Assembly (NCBI RefSeq): GCF_000187245.1
Contig: NC_027865.1
Coordinates: 372,001-436,000, forward strand
Source: Ogataea parapolymorpha DL-1
Lineage: Eukaryota; Ascomycota; Pichiomycetes; Pichiales; Pichiaceae
Reading direction: 5' to 3'
Length of the DNA stretch: 64,000 nucleotides
Numbering within the stretch: the first letter of the stretch is position 1; the number at the start of each line of letters is the position of its first letter. The translations under genes and the position numbers were made by a program. Positions 39,006 through 48,757 of the stretch are shown in pieces. Below the pieces are notes generated by a model. That model saw only the letters and a list, made by a program, of their open reading frames with translations. It had not been told where the DNA came from and made no database searches.

Positions 39006-40202
39006 ATGCTGGGGCACCAAATTAGATCCCATTTTGTTCTTGATAAAGACAAACTTTTTGTGAATCATGGGTCCTACGGTTCAGTTCCGAAAGCTGTTTG
39101 GTCCAAATATCAAGAAATGATGCTCAAAGACTTATCATTCCCGGATGAATTCACTATCAAAGAGCAGCAGGACTTGATGATAAGATCTTTAAAAGTCTTA
39201 GGTGAATTTGTGAACACAAGTTTCGAGAACTTGGCGCTTGTTTCCAATGCCACCTCGGGCATTACTGTTGTTCTTAGGTCCCTTGACCTCAAAAAAGAAG
39301 ACAAGTTCCTGATCCCGTCGACGATATATGCGGCCTGCGCGAACAACATTGACTATTTGTCAAAGCGAATTGGGTTCAGCGTGACAGTTTTAACTCTTGA
39401 GTACCCTCTTGAAGATGATGAAGTTATCAGATTATATGAGGACGAGCTCAAAAGTGGTGAATATAAATATTGTTTCTTTGATGCAGTTACTTCGATGCCG
39501 GGAGTCAGAGTCCCCTATGAAAAGTTGGTGCAGCTTTCTAGAAAATATGGGGCATTGAGCATTGTTGACGGAGCGCATTCAATTGGCCTTATCGAGCTAG
39601 ATTTGGATGCCGTGAAGCCTGATTTTTATACGTCGAATCTCCACAAATGGCTGTTCTTGCCTCGAGGAGCAGCATTCTTGTATGTCGACCCTAAACATCA
39701 AGACTCCATTCAGCCTTTGCCTATTAGTCATACTTATAAGGATTCCAAATTTTACCAGAGATTCCTGTTCACTGCAAGCAATAACTATACGTCTTTCTTC
39801 TGTCTGGATGAAGCACTCAAATTCAGGCAGGAGATATGTGGTGGGGAGAAAAACATTCAGAACTACTGTTTCGGCTTGGCAAGGCAGGTGCTCAACACAC
39901 TGGGTGGCCAGGACAAATTTGAAAATTCAACAGAAAGTCTAACCACAGCAATGGTAAATGTGAAGGTGGATGTATCCAGCGAACTATTGCAACATATTAA
40001 AGACCACTTTCTTGAGTTCAAGGAATTTACTGCTAATGGAATGTTCGCGAAAGATAGCTTTGTACCAGTAGCATATACAGCAACATCGCTGTTTGTTAGG
40101 TACAGCTGCCAAGTTTACAACGAGCTAGAGGACTACAAAACTGCACATTCGAAATTTCTTGAAGTGTTAAAATCCTATGAACAAACAGTGTTCACCAAAT
40201 GA
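39006..40202 (+). CDS. Class V aminotransferase-fold PLP enzyme (Egt2/isopenicillin-N-epimerase-like)
   Basis: 398 aa. PLP-fold landmarks are NHGSYGSVP near the start, SNATSGITVVLRSL, VDGAHSIGLIELDL with the cofactor Asp and His, and SNLHKWLFLPRGAAF with the Schiff-base Lys. The family covers isopenicillin-N epimerase, cysteine desulfurase-like and the fungal ergothioneine C-S lyase Egt2. Of these, the eukaryotic Egt2 branch fits best by overall shape, but no partner Egt1 is in the window, so the substrate is open. There is no S. cerevisiae orthologue I can name. Its 3' end overlaps that of ALG10 by 11 bases. Confidence 0.85.
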   Translation: MLGHQIRSHFVLDKDKLFVNHGSYGSVPKAVWSKYQEMMLKDLSFPDEFTIKEQQDLMIRSLKVLGEFVNTSFENLALVSNATSGITVVLRSLDLKKEDKFLIPSTIYAACANNIDYLSKRIGFSVTVLTLEYPLEDDEVIRLYEDELKSGEYKYCFFDAVTSMPGVRVPYEKLVQLSRKYGALSIVDGAHSIGLIELDLDAVKPDFYTSNLHKWLFLPRGAAFLYVDPKHQDSIQPLPISHTYKDSKFYQRFLFTASNNYTSFFCLDEALKFRQEICGGEKNIQNYCFGLARQVLNTLGGQDKFENSTESLTTAMVNVKVDVSSELLQHIKDHFLEFKEFTANGMFAKDSFVPVAYTATSLFVRYSCQVYNELEDYKTAHSKFLEVLKSYEQTVFTK

Positions 40203-41508
40203 TTCGCTGTGGGTCTGGCAGATCGTCCCACTCAAATACGTAATTAAAATAGATCTGGAATAGAGACCTTGACCACCAGTAATTCCATAAACATTCTAGT
40301 CCCAATCGTAACTGAGAGTGGTCTGCCACTGGCCGCACTTGCAGTCTCCAGTACACTAATGGTAAAATAAAATACCGCGGCTCAAATAATGGAGATGGAG
40401 CGACAGTCAGGATGACACATGTCACAAATGCGATAAATAGCACTTTCGAATGGTTTTTGGTGAAGAGTTTGTACACGGTATAGGCAGAATAGTGGTAAAC
40501 GGGAAGAAGTAAAAATTTGGAGTACCAAGTCTTGAAGATAACCCTTCTCATGATATAGAATGTATAGTGTCTGTTATCGGCGAGAATGAATGGGTGCAAA
40601 AAAGTGAAGTTTTGCACAATGTAAAACATAATGAAGATCCAGAAGCCGTTGAGTACCAAGTATTTTCTGGCGAGCAGTGTCTCAAAGTAACCTCTAATAA
40701 ATGCCGGACTGAGCCACAATGGAGCGGAAAAGCTGGTGATGAACGTAAAGCAATAAAACACCTGAGCTAAGTGAGGAACAATAACATGGTTTTCCTTGTC
40801 CCCCATAGTTATGCCTCCGTTACTGATAACAAAATTTATGAATGCGATAAGAACCATTGCGAAAGGACAAACGATCCTCCAACTTGCAAATGCCTTGCGG
40901 ACAAAGACAGCAACATCGTATTGCGCAATATCACGATAGTTGTCCTTTGCCAACTTGTCCACGATAACGGCTAATGCAAAGGCTAGCCAGACGATGTTGG
41001 TTTGTCGGAACAGGAGACTGATTGAGCCCAACAAACAGGATAATGTGGCTGATATCAAAGTGGGTTTCCAACAGACTGCAGCGACATATGACTGAACGAT
41101 GAGTAGCGTGGACCAAACGTCGGTGTAAAAAAGAGTATAATAAATTGTCAGCAATGGAGAGGAAAATAGAGAAACAGCCGAAAGACCAGAGTTGTGATGT
41201 TTCTTGACAACCAACGTGGTAATGATAAGGAGCACGCCGCCAATAAAATTGAGCAATCTTAAATTGGCAATGGAGAGTTCCAATCCCGTGAGTTTAAGCC
41301 ACCAAAGTGCAAGATAGTATAGACCCGGGGGCGTGGTGATCTTCGAATCCCATGAATCAAAATTTCCATTCCAATACTCCTTTACTTGGTTCACGTGAAA
41401 GATTTCATCGATGAAAGTATAATTGACCAATTCGTTTGCCTGGTCAAAATATGGTTTGAAAATAGAGACACTAATTGCTGCCAAAGCAACTTCAGGTACA
41501 ATGTCCAT
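40192..41508 (-). CDS. ALG10: Dol-P-Glc alpha-1,2-glucosyltransferase ALG10
   Basis: 438 aa ER multispan enzyme that adds the last glucose to the lipid-linked N-glycan precursor. The luminal catalytic loop near the start has YTFIDEIFHVNQVKEYWNG and the SKITTPPGLYYLALWWLK block, with the catalytic Asp and Glu in IDEIFH. Around ten hydrophobic spans follow. It ends after EPRYFILPLVYWRLQ, conserved in DIE2/ALG10. The ATG at 41508 faces MTC6 across 88 bases. In S. cerevisiae DIE2 (YGR227W) sits close to AMA1 (YGR225W), which is also nearby here. Confidence 0.94.
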   Translation of the reverse strand: MDIVPEVALAAISVSIFKPYFDQANELVNYTFIDEIFHVNQVKEYWNGNFDSWDSKITTPPGLYYLALWWLKLTGLELSIANLRLLNFIGGVLLIITTLVVKKHHNSGLSAVSLFSSPLLTIYYTLFYTDVWSTLLIVQSYVAAVCWKPTLISATLSCLLGSISLLFRQTNIVWLAFALAVIVDKLAKDNYRDIAQYDVAVFVRKAFASWRIVCPFAMVLIAFINFVISNGGITMGDKENHVIVPHLAQVFYCFTFITSFSAPLWLSPAFIRGYFETLLARKYLVLNGFWIFIMFYIVQNFTFLHPFILADNRHYTFYIMRRVIFKTWYSKFLLLPVYHYSAYTVYKLFTKNHSKVLFIAFVTCVILTVAPSPLFEPRYFILPLVYWRLQVRPVADHSQLRLGLECLWNYWWSRSLFQIYFNYVFEWDDLPDPQRIIW

Positions 41509-41596
41509 TTAAATTGAAATCTATTTTATTTTTGTCTTTTTAGGCTTTGAAAATAAATTTAAGTACATTATTTGACGTAATGGTATTAAAAACACA

Positions 41597-43066
41597 ATGT
41601 TGTTATTCCTGTCCTTCTTCATACTAAGCGTTGTCGGGTATCCAGAGTTGCAATCTAATGGTACTGCGGCTGTGCGGGCAATTGCTATGAGAACACAAAG
41701 GGATGTGATGAGAAATAACAGTATTATAGACACTGCTGTTTATGGCATCGATCTTAACAGAGTTGTCTTCGATCAATTTGGATACAATTCTTCATCGCTT
41801 TCTGTTTTTCAAGATATATTATACACTGGAGTACAAGCTCTGGTCTTAAATCTTTATTACAACGAAGATCTCAAGGATTGGGGGTTGTGCGATCTGAGCT
41901 CCAATAAAACAAATTTGGGTTGCCAAGACCCAAGCACTTTCAATATTTCAACTGTGGTTGCATCATTAAATACTGCTTTGGCGAAGACAGATACCGGAGT
42001 CAACAAAAACATATTCTTCTTACTCTTTAACCTCTTTTCTACTTTCAATAAGGACTCCAAGTTTCGCACGGGAATTGGAGTACTGTCGTCCTCGATAGCA
42101 GGACTCTCATATGCTAGCAGCCCTGTTCGTTTGGGAGAGCCAGACACTGTTAACCTCAATAACTTTCTCTTTGGGGGCAAAAACAGAGCCATACCAGTGA
42201 TATTGTCCAACAATCTCTATATCAACACGTCTTACAATCTAAGCCCTGATCTGAATACCCTTTATCAAGCAAACACGACTATTCCCATCACGTATAGTCC
42301 GAATGACAATCTGACATGTTCAGCACCAAAATCGTTCCAATTTGCGTACGACACCCCAGCGAATCCTTATGATAATAACTCATTCCACGATGCGCTTGTC
42401 TGTGGTTATTCACCAATTATCAGTCAGAGCAACCAAGATTTATCTCAGATTTCAAAACTGCTACCGTACAGTCTGTGGTCTTGGGATGCATTTCAGCCAA
42501 ATCTCACAATATCCAGGTCGCTGAAAAGAAAGAACGATTCCTCGGAAGCTAAGAAAGATGATTATTTGAACAGATGTGGCATAATCACTCCCACAGGATG
42601 GAAGGCCACGTCCTGCCACTTAGATTTTCATGTGGCGTGCGCAGACAGGTCAAATTCTACGAAAATAAAGCTGACATCCGACGAGTTCACGTATTTTGAA
42701 GCTGGTGCGGCATGTTTACAACTTGATGGAGACTATGTTTTTACTGTGCCTTCTTCACCGTTGGAGCAGCGCACCCTTCTTAATCTGTTGGGGGGCAAGA
42801 AATCAGCTTGGATCGACATGAACTCGCTCTCGAGCTCAAACTGCTGGGTCAATGGAGGACCTAATGCTGTCTGTCCATACCAGCCTCTCGTTTCCAAGAC
42901 CATTTTCAAGGAGATGATAAGTCTTGCATCTGCAATTGCTCTTGTTCTTTTATTGCTTCTTCTCATTGTTCAAATGGACAGACTACCAGTACATCGCAAT
43001 AGAAGCCATTGGCGTCGACTGCTCAAACATAAATTACAAAACGAATTTGAAGGGATTCCTTCATGA
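41597..43066 (+). CDS. MTC6: Type I membrane glycoprotein MTC6
   Basis: 489 aa. A signal peptide (MLLFLSFFILSVVGY) opens the protein. The conserved AMRTQRDVMRN block at about 34-44 matches the Mtc6 family. Many N-x-S/T sequons fill the ectodomain, and CGIITPTGWKATSCH lies at about 332. A single transmembrane segment near the C-terminus (about 445-465, SAIALVLLLLLLIVQM) is followed by a short basic tail. Mtc6 was named from a telomere-capping screen; its direct function is unknown and it is probably secretory-pathway localised. It shares a short divergent promoter with ALG10. Confidence 0.82.
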   Translation: MLLFLSFFILSVVGYPELQSNGTAAVRAIAMRTQRDVMRNNSIIDTAVYGIDLNRVVFDQFGYNSSSLSVFQDILYTGVQALVLNLYYNEDLKDWGLCDLSSNKTNLGCQDPSTFNISTVVASLNTALAKTDTGVNKNIFFLLFNLFSTFNKDSKFRTGIGVLSSSIAGLSYASSPVRLGEPDTVNLNNFLFGGKNRAIPVILSNNLYINTSYNLSPDLNTLYQANTTIPITYSPNDNLTCSAPKSFQFAYDTPANPYDNNSFHDALVCGYSPIISQSNQDLSQISKLLPYSLWSWDAFQPNLTISRSLKRKNDSSEAKKDDYLNRCGIITPTGWKATSCHLDFHVACADRSNSTKIKLTSDEFTYFEAGAACLQLDGDYVFTVPSSPLEQRTLLNLLGGKKSAWIDMNSLSSSNCWVNGGPNAVCPYQPLVSKTIFKEMISLASAIALVLLLLLLIVQMDRLPVHRNRSHWRRLLKHKLQNEFEGIPS

Positions 43067-43140
43067 GTTTTGAATGTTAATTGTGTTGGCTACCTAATTA
43101 TACAATTGAAATGTTGCAGCAGCTAATTATGATCGACCGT

Positions 43141-44802
43141 TCATCTTATAATCTCAAAACTGCTATCAACTCCTTCCTCCAACTCGATGAGCTCGCTGCC
43201 AAAAAGTCCGCTATCGTATTCACCATTGGTCAAATCATATTTTGAGTTCCAGATGGAATATATCCGGACAGATTGGTCGCTGATCGCGGTGCAAATTGAC
43301 TTCGAGTCATGGGAAGAGACCGCGCTCAATACCCTAATGTTTGATGTCGATGCCAATTTGACTTGCAACTTCATTGATGGATACGAATAAACAGATATTA
43401 AAACCGGTTTTTCTGTGTTATCACCAAATCCAAAGGTTGCAAGTATCTCCTTCCTCGATTTCGACCAAATCAAAGACGTAACTTGTCCCTTCGTCTGGAT
43501 TTTGTCGAGTAAAGTGCCTGTGTTTGTGTGCCAGAATCTAATGTTCCGATCTTTGGATCCTCCTCCAGTTGCTAGTAAATGTGGCATCCATGGACAATAT
43601 GCGATAGCCTTGACAGCAGCTTGATGAGGGAGACAGGATTTCAAGATTGGTTTGTGCAAATCGCTGATGTCCCAGATGGTACAGCAATTGTCATTTCCAC
43701 CAACCGTTACTTGGCGCCTGTCCGGACTTATGTCGATACCACAGATTTGCTGTTCATTGCATTTGAAAGAGCACCCAATAGTGAGTCGATATTGAGGTGA
43801 ATTCTGCCCATTTTCTACCTCAATCAACTCGTACAGTGTGACTTCTCCCAGATCATCCCCTGCAAAAAATGAATTGGCGTCCTTGATCCAACAAATACAG
43901 CAAATCCCAGTGCTGGGCCTAAGAATTGAAGTTGTGTTGATGGTTCTTGAGTTTTCGGAATATATGATAATTCGGCCCGTTTTGGTACCAACAGCCAGGA
44001 TATCATTGTAACTATATGAAACGCATGAAATAACCTCTTCTATTGTCTGCAGTGGTGTTGTTCCGGTTTTGTTGCTCCAGGTGTAAACCACAGTTCCCAA
44101 GCCTACAGCGATGCGATCACTTTTCCTGCCCCAAGAAACTACATTGGCATAGAAATCGTTCCTCAGTCCTGGAGCATCCAAAACCTTGAATTTGACCTCC
44201 GTTTTGATTTTCTCTTTTGATGTATTGCTCAAGCTGGGAGGACTTGCAATCGTGCTACCGCCGATGTCCGATTGAGATGGCTGTTTATTCTCAGTCATGT
44301 CTCCAATGGCTTTCTTTCTCAAATTAGACACTCTGGACGGTCTAAAATTCAGGATCCGCGACTTTATACGAAACCCCAAAGCTTTCGCAACACTTACTTT
44401 ATGGATACTAGCGTCTTCTCTCTGAAATGGCTCTGACTCTGATCTGTCGTTGACAGAGAGATCGTCAAATCGTCTTGCGATTTCGTCTTCTGTTAAGTTA
44501 CCAGTTTGCCTTGTGGACGACTCTTGATTGGATCTTAGAAGAAAGTTATCATCACGAATCAGAAATGGGTTCTCGAAGAACCCGTTTTCGCCAGTTATTG
44601 GACTTCTTATCTCATTTTGCTTATTGTGGAATCCCGAAGATTTGGTTATAAAGCTTCGATAGTACCCTTGATTTCCATTATCTTCTAGCGTTGAAATGAA
44701 CCTGTCGGTGATATTATCGTAGTTTAGGTCATTTCTGGATGTGTAGTTATGGTTCCTAAAAGATTTTTGAGACCCATACTTGCTCGTCTGTTTTAAGCTC
44801 AT
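43141..44802 (-). CDS. AMA1: APC/C activator, AMA1-like (Cdc20/Cdh1 family)
   Basis: 553 aa from the ATG at 44802; the upstream frame opens at TTG 44871. A C-box-like NITDRFISTLE occurs near residue 30. The seven-bladed WD40 propeller begins at LDAPGLRNDFYANVVSWG (about 220), and the protein ends in Ile-Arg, the tail that docks on APC/C. The divergent N-terminus and weak C-box favour the meiosis-specific Ama1 over Cdh1. Proximity to ALG10 mirrors AMA1-DIE2 in S. cerevisiae. A 5' intron, as reported for AMA1 there, was not excluded. Confidence 0.8.
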   Translation of the reverse strand: MSLKQTSKYGSQKSFRNHNYTSRNDLNYDNITDRFISTLEDNGNQGYYRSFITKSSGFHNKQNEIRSPITGENGFFENPFLIRDDNFLLRSNQESSTRQTGNLTEDEIARRFDDLSVNDRSESEPFQREDASIHKVSVAKALGFRIKSRILNFRPSRVSNLRKKAIGDMTENKQPSQSDIGGSTIASPPSLSNTSKEKIKTEVKFKVLDAPGLRNDFYANVVSWGRKSDRIAVGLGTVVYTWSNKTGTTPLQTIEEVISCVSYSYNDILAVGTKTGRIIIYSENSRTINTTSILRPSTGICCICWIKDANSFFAGDDLGEVTLYELIEVENGQNSPQYRLTIGCSFKCNEQQICGIDISPDRRQVTVGGNDNCCTIWDISDLHKPILKSCLPHQAAVKAIAYCPWMPHLLATGGGSKDRNIRFWHTNTGTLLDKIQTKGQVTSLIWSKSRKEILATFGFGDNTEKPVLISVYSYPSMKLQVKLASTSNIRVLSAVSSHDSKSICTAISDQSVRIYSIWNSKYDLTNGEYDSGLFGSELIELEEGVDSSFEIIR

Positions 44803-45018
44803 AATCTGGCGGTCTTTGGGATACTGACAATAGGAGAGAAACAAAGCAACTGAGGAAGCTGTAATTAGCAAAGTGTAGTGATATATCTATAAAAATATGT
44901 TACCGATAAGCAAATATGTCACCTAGCGTTAGCGTTAATTCAATTTATTTTAGGTAGCGCATTTAGAAAAGGCGGTGCAACAAAAACCGTTTTTCCCAAA
45001 GAGGAATTCTTGCGGGGG

Positions 45019-47205
45019 CTAGATACTGAAGCTCTCTGCGTGGAAATTGAAACCGCAATCATTAGCCCAAAGTTGGACTCTGTTCACAAGGCCAATAGGA
45101 CCTGCACCAATAACCCATGTGGACTCATCCAGTTCTCCCCCTCTTTCTTGAAATCTCTGCTGTCTGTTTTTTACGAATTGCTCATTAAGGAAAAGCTCGT
45201 CTTGCGCATCCGAACCCAACATATGGCCATCACTCTTTTGATAGTGTAATTTCTGGCCCTTGTTTTCAATTGTAATTTCGTTGCAACACACTGACTGGCC
45301 GTTGTGTATGTCTATCAAGGGGCCAATACACGAAGAGCCAGTGCACCAATTGTAGTAATGGATGCCCAATCTTGGCCTTCCAAATTCAATCCGACAAGCT
45401 AAACCTTTAAGAATCCAGTAATCTGCCAAATCATCATAGATACCAGAAGAGGATGAGTAACGCAAGCTGAAGGAGTCACGTCGTTGGGCAGATTCCGTAG
45501 GGGTGTCGAGGATTCCTGAATACAACGAGGAGCTTCTAGGGACGTTTGGTTCGGGATTTCTGCATTTACCATCCAGATCCAAATCGACATTTTCAAACTT
45601 GTCTTCATCCTCAGCAGAGTACCCAGATTTGAGTAGCTCAGCATGATGGCGAAGAGGGATGTATGCAGCCCTGTTTTTCTGGGCTGAACTTTCGTGAGCA
45701 AGAACAGGGTCGAATTCATTAGCCATTGTTTGATAGCTTACCTTGGACTGCATGAGAGGTGACTTTTCATGGTATTGCGGAGAGTATGTTCCATTGAGGA
45801 CTTGTTCCTGGTTTGAGAGCTCCATCTGCCTGTTGAGACGATGAAGTTCCCTTATCGCTCTTTTGAAACTATAAATCTCCTGCTGACTGTAGGAGCCAGT
45901 GATGAAAATGTCGATGCAGTCGTCGTTGACTAGTATGTTTTGAAAGTAGTCCAAGATTTTGAGGTCTTCATGATCCCTGAGAACCCAAATTATCTTCACG
46001 GTGGCCCCATTATAACTAAGTGTCCTCAAAATTGGGAGAGCAAAACTGATTGCAGATCCTCCAACAACTATTAAACATTTTTTGACTTTAGTATGGAAAA
46101 GGAGCGAACGTGGGTTAGCATTTTTCATTGGCTTCAAGAAGCTCAAGTGAGGTAGATATGCCCCTGTGATGAGATATTTCTTTTCGGATGACAAGTCGAA
46201 GCGCCCCTTTCGGATGATCATCATCTGTTTTTCGTCAGACGGTAGGGTTGCAATCGTGAAAGGATGCTGAACTGGCGCCAGAGAGTGTCGCCAGATTTGT
46301 TTCAGATAGTTAGAGTTGTCAAACTCGTTCATTCTCAAATGGCAACCCGGCATTATTGACTTCACTGCCAGTGCTGATCCAGGGAAGGTCACAAGCAGCA
46401 GATTCGCAGAAAGCTGGGTCACCTCAATCGAGGAAACTTTGGAGATCCTAAATTTGAAGTAAATTTGGTACACCAAGATTGCAGCATTGATGGCAGTCAG
46501 GTATGGAATAGGTGGTCTGACATGAACGTACAGGAACAGTACTGCCGTCCAAGTGCAAATGTAATGGAATGCAAAGAATACGTTGTAGAACCTCCGTCTC
46601 ATTTTAGGCAACGAGGTCACCAAAAGTAGGATGAAACAAACAAGTGCGTAGATGCCATATAGATTGTCGCGTTTCCGGATCTTTGACATAGTGTTGCGTT
46701 GCCAAAAAATCCAGATGTACAATATCGTGTGTACTATGCTTTGGAGAATCAGTATGCGAGAAAGCCATTTATGTATTGGCAGCAAGGTGAGGTATAACGT
46801 ATCCGGTAAAGGCGATGGGCGAAGAGTTAGAAACAAGACTGTGGGTAGACAGTATGTTGCCACACGTCCTACTCTAGCAGCCAAAAACTGAATGTCGGAA
46901 TGCAGTTCAAGTGCTGACAGAACGCCAAGAACAATTGTCCAAAACAGAATGGTTTTTATCACTTCCAGATGGAGCGTGAAGTAGTTGTTTCTGAAGCGGA
47001 GGATTTTGATTCTGCGAACGATTTTCCTGTAAATTTTCCATGTAATAGGTTTCGCTATTCGATTCCAATAGGGAATCAGTAAAACAAGGATCATTGTGAC
47101 AGCAAACGTGATATAGCCGTACTTGACTGTGATTTTCAACCTCAATGCTTTGTTTTTCCCTGCCTGGTCTTCGGGAAGGAGCCGAGGTACCCAATCCCAG
47201 GACAT
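45019..47205 (-). CDS. AIM14: Ferric reductase-like transmembrane oxidoreductase, AIM14/FRP type
   Basis: 728 aa from the ATG at 47205. Six or seven transmembrane spans carry two heme-ligand His pairs, each 14 apart: IHKWLSR..SIVHTI and AFHYICTW..YVHVRP. An FAD motif HPFTIATLP and an NAD(P)-binding VVGGSAISFALPIL follow. A Ser-rich insertion lies between the NAD blocks. The C-terminus ends in WVIGAGPIGLVNRV, the reductase CGP-like element with Ala in place of Cys. It transfers electrons from NADPH across a membrane to metal or oxygen; S. cerevisiae Aim14 makes superoxide. The protein is longer than Aim14 (570 aa). Confidence 0.86.
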   Translation of the reverse strand: MSWDWVPRLLPEDQAGKNKALRLKITVKYGYITFAVTMILVLLIPYWNRIAKPITWKIYRKIVRRIKILRFRNNYFTLHLEVIKTILFWTIVLGVLSALELHSDIQFLAARVGRVATYCLPTVLFLTLRPSPLPDTLYLTLLPIHKWLSRILILQSIVHTILYIWIFWQRNTMSKIRKRDNLYGIYALVCFILLLVTSLPKMRRRFYNVFFAFHYICTWTAVLFLYVHVRPPIPYLTAINAAILVYQIYFKFRISKVSSIEVTQLSANLLLVTFPGSALAVKSIMPGCHLRMNEFDNSNYLKQIWRHSLAPVQHPFTIATLPSDEKQMMIIRKGRFDLSSEKKYLITGAYLPHLSFLKPMKNANPRSLLFHTKVKKCLIVVGGSAISFALPILRTLSYNGATVKIIWVLRDHEDLKILDYFQNILVNDDCIDIFITGSYSQQEIYSFKRAIRELHRLNRQMELSNQEQVLNGTYSPQYHEKSPLMQSKVSYQTMANEFDPVLAHESSAQKNRAAYIPLRHHAELLKSGYSAEDEDKFENVDLDLDGKCRNPEPNVPRSSSLYSGILDTPTESAQRRDSFSLRYSSSSGIYDDLADYWILKGLACRIEFGRPRLGIHYYNWCTGSSCIGPLIDIHNGQSVCCNEITIENKGQKLHYQKSDGHMLGSDAQDELFLNEQFVKNRQQRFQERGGELDESTWVIGAGPIGLVNRVQLWANDCGFNFHAESFSI

Positions 47206-47664
47206 ATATGCAAGAGTTAATGAGGATTTTCGAATAATACAAAGAAAAGTATGCAATTGTTTGCAAGTTGATCCAGATTTTATAGGAAGGTAATTTATCT
47301 AATCGATCTTTAGTAATCATAGCATCCGTGCACAGCCCTCTCAGGGGCTAAGCAGCTTTCTCGAAATTACGCCCCTTGGGTGTTTTTTGGTCACGTGAGA
47401 TTTAAAAGGTCTTTGCACACTCCTTGGACCGCAGTTTTATTTCACCAGAGTTGAAATGGCAGAGATTTATCAACAGAGCCCCCTCGCACCAAGAAATTAG
47501 GCCCTGCGAATGTTTTTTTTCCCCCGTGGTGCCCGCGCGGTACCCAGGCCGCGAGCCCCCGGTGTGAGAGCGGGAAGCTGCCCTAGTGGTGAATTTTTCA
47601 TTTTGAAAAAATTTTTAAAAACCAGACCTGTATCTACAGCTAGTTTAACCTATACCTGTTCAAT
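47206..47664. promoter_or_regulatory. AIM14-RPS0 divergent promoter region
   Basis: 459 bases. TCACGTGA at 47391-47398 is a Cbf1-type palindrome. A GC-rich block occupies about 47512-47590, then an A/T-rich stretch precedes the RPS0 ATG. Ribosomal-protein promoters of non-Saccharomyces yeasts often use Cbf1 or Tbf1 sites, so the palindrome probably serves RPS0. No other gene was seen. Confidence 0.5.
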
Positions 47665-48462
47665 ATGGCTGACTTTTCTCTCACTCAGGAGGATCTGCAA
47701 TTGTTGATTGCTGCCAACGCCCACTTGGGTTCCAAGAACACCAACGTTCACAACACCTCATACATCTACAAGACCAGACCAGATGGTGTTAACATCATCA
47801 ACGTTAACAAAACCTGGGAGAAGATTGTTCTCGCTGCAAGAATCATCGCTGCTATTCCAAACCCAGCTGATGTTGTTGCCGTTTCTTCTAGAATCTACGG
47901 TCAAAGAGCTGTCCTCAAGTTTGCTTCCCACACTGGTGCCACTGCCATTGCTGGTAGATTCACCCCAGGTTCCTTCACCAACTACATCACCAGATCGTTC
48001 AAAGAGCCAAGATTAATCATTGTGACAGACCCAAGAACCGATGCCCAGGCCATCAAGGAGTCCTCCTACGTTAACATCCCAGTCATCGCTTTGGTTGACT
48101 GTGATTCTCCAGCAGAGTACATCGATGTTGCTATCCCATGTAACAATAAGGGTAAGCACTCCACTGGTCTGATCTGGTGGTTGCTCGCCAGAGAAGTTTT
48201 GAGACTCAGAGGTACTCTCATCAATAGAGAAGAGCCATGGGCTGTTATGCCAGACTTGTACTTTTACAGAGACCCTGAAGAACCAACATACGAGCCTTCT
48301 GCTGCTGATGAGCTTGCTGACGAGCTTGCTGAGGCTGCTGCAGAAACCGGAGAGGCTGAATGGACTGCTGAGCCTACCAACGCTGACTGGGCTCAATCCT
48401 CCTCTGCTGCTGACTGGGCTGCTGAGGGAGCTGAGCAGACCGAGAACTCTGAATCGTGGTAA
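47665..48462 (+). CDS. RPS0: 40S ribosomal protein uS2 (RPS0)
   Basis: 265 aa, intronless. The uS2 core is complete: [75 protein letters not shown] and [16 protein letters not shown]. An acidic Ala/Glu/Trp-rich tail ends the protein. It is needed for 40S maturation and joining of late subunits. Codon use is strongly biased to GCT, GTT, TCC and AAG, as for a highly expressed gene. CTG encodes the Leu of the conserved GLIWW, which supports the standard code. Confidence 0.97.
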   Translation: MADFSLTQEDLQLLIAANAHLGSKNTNVHNTSYIYKTRPDGVNIINVNKTWEKIVLAARIIAAIPNPADVVAVSSRIYGQRAVLKFASHTGATAIAGRFTPGSFTNYITRSFKEPRLIIVTDPRTDAQAIKESSYVNIPVIALVDCDSPAEYIDVAIPCNNKGKHSTGLIWWLLAREVLRLRGTLINREEPWAVMPDLYFYRDPEEPTYEPSAADELADELAEAAAETGEAEWTAEPTNADWAQSSSAADWAAEGAEQTENSESW

Positions 48463-48757
48463 TTAAGATACTATGTCTCTATCTGTTAGCAAAAAGTTAA
48501 GTCAAGTAATACATACATTGGTTAACCTGCGTCGATCACCGACGTTGCATAGTATATTTCCATTTTATTATTTTTGGAAAATAACATCTTTGTTTATGTT
48601 CTTACTCTGATATAGCCTCAAATTGGTTCTTGAAAGCGTTCTTATCAAATTCCTGGTAGTGCTGTTCTTGCTGACGCTGGTTTTTCTTCTTCTATATCAG
48701 GTCGTTGTTGAATTCGTCACTACTCCTGTCTTGTTGCCCAAAGAACAGCACTAGCCC
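48463..48757. other. RPS0-GPI1 intergenic region with antisense coding-like fragment
   Basis: 295 bases between two plus-strand genes. On the minus strand, 48602-48691 reads as 29 codons (KKKNQRQQEQ..EFDKNAFKNQF) ending in TAA. The same frame upstream, across TAG 48692-48694, gives FGQQDRSSDEFNNDL. The composition is protein-like, but there is no ATG, and extending it would run antisense through GPI1. It might be a relic or chance. RPS0 3' end and GPI1 promoter must also lie here. Confidence 0.3.
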
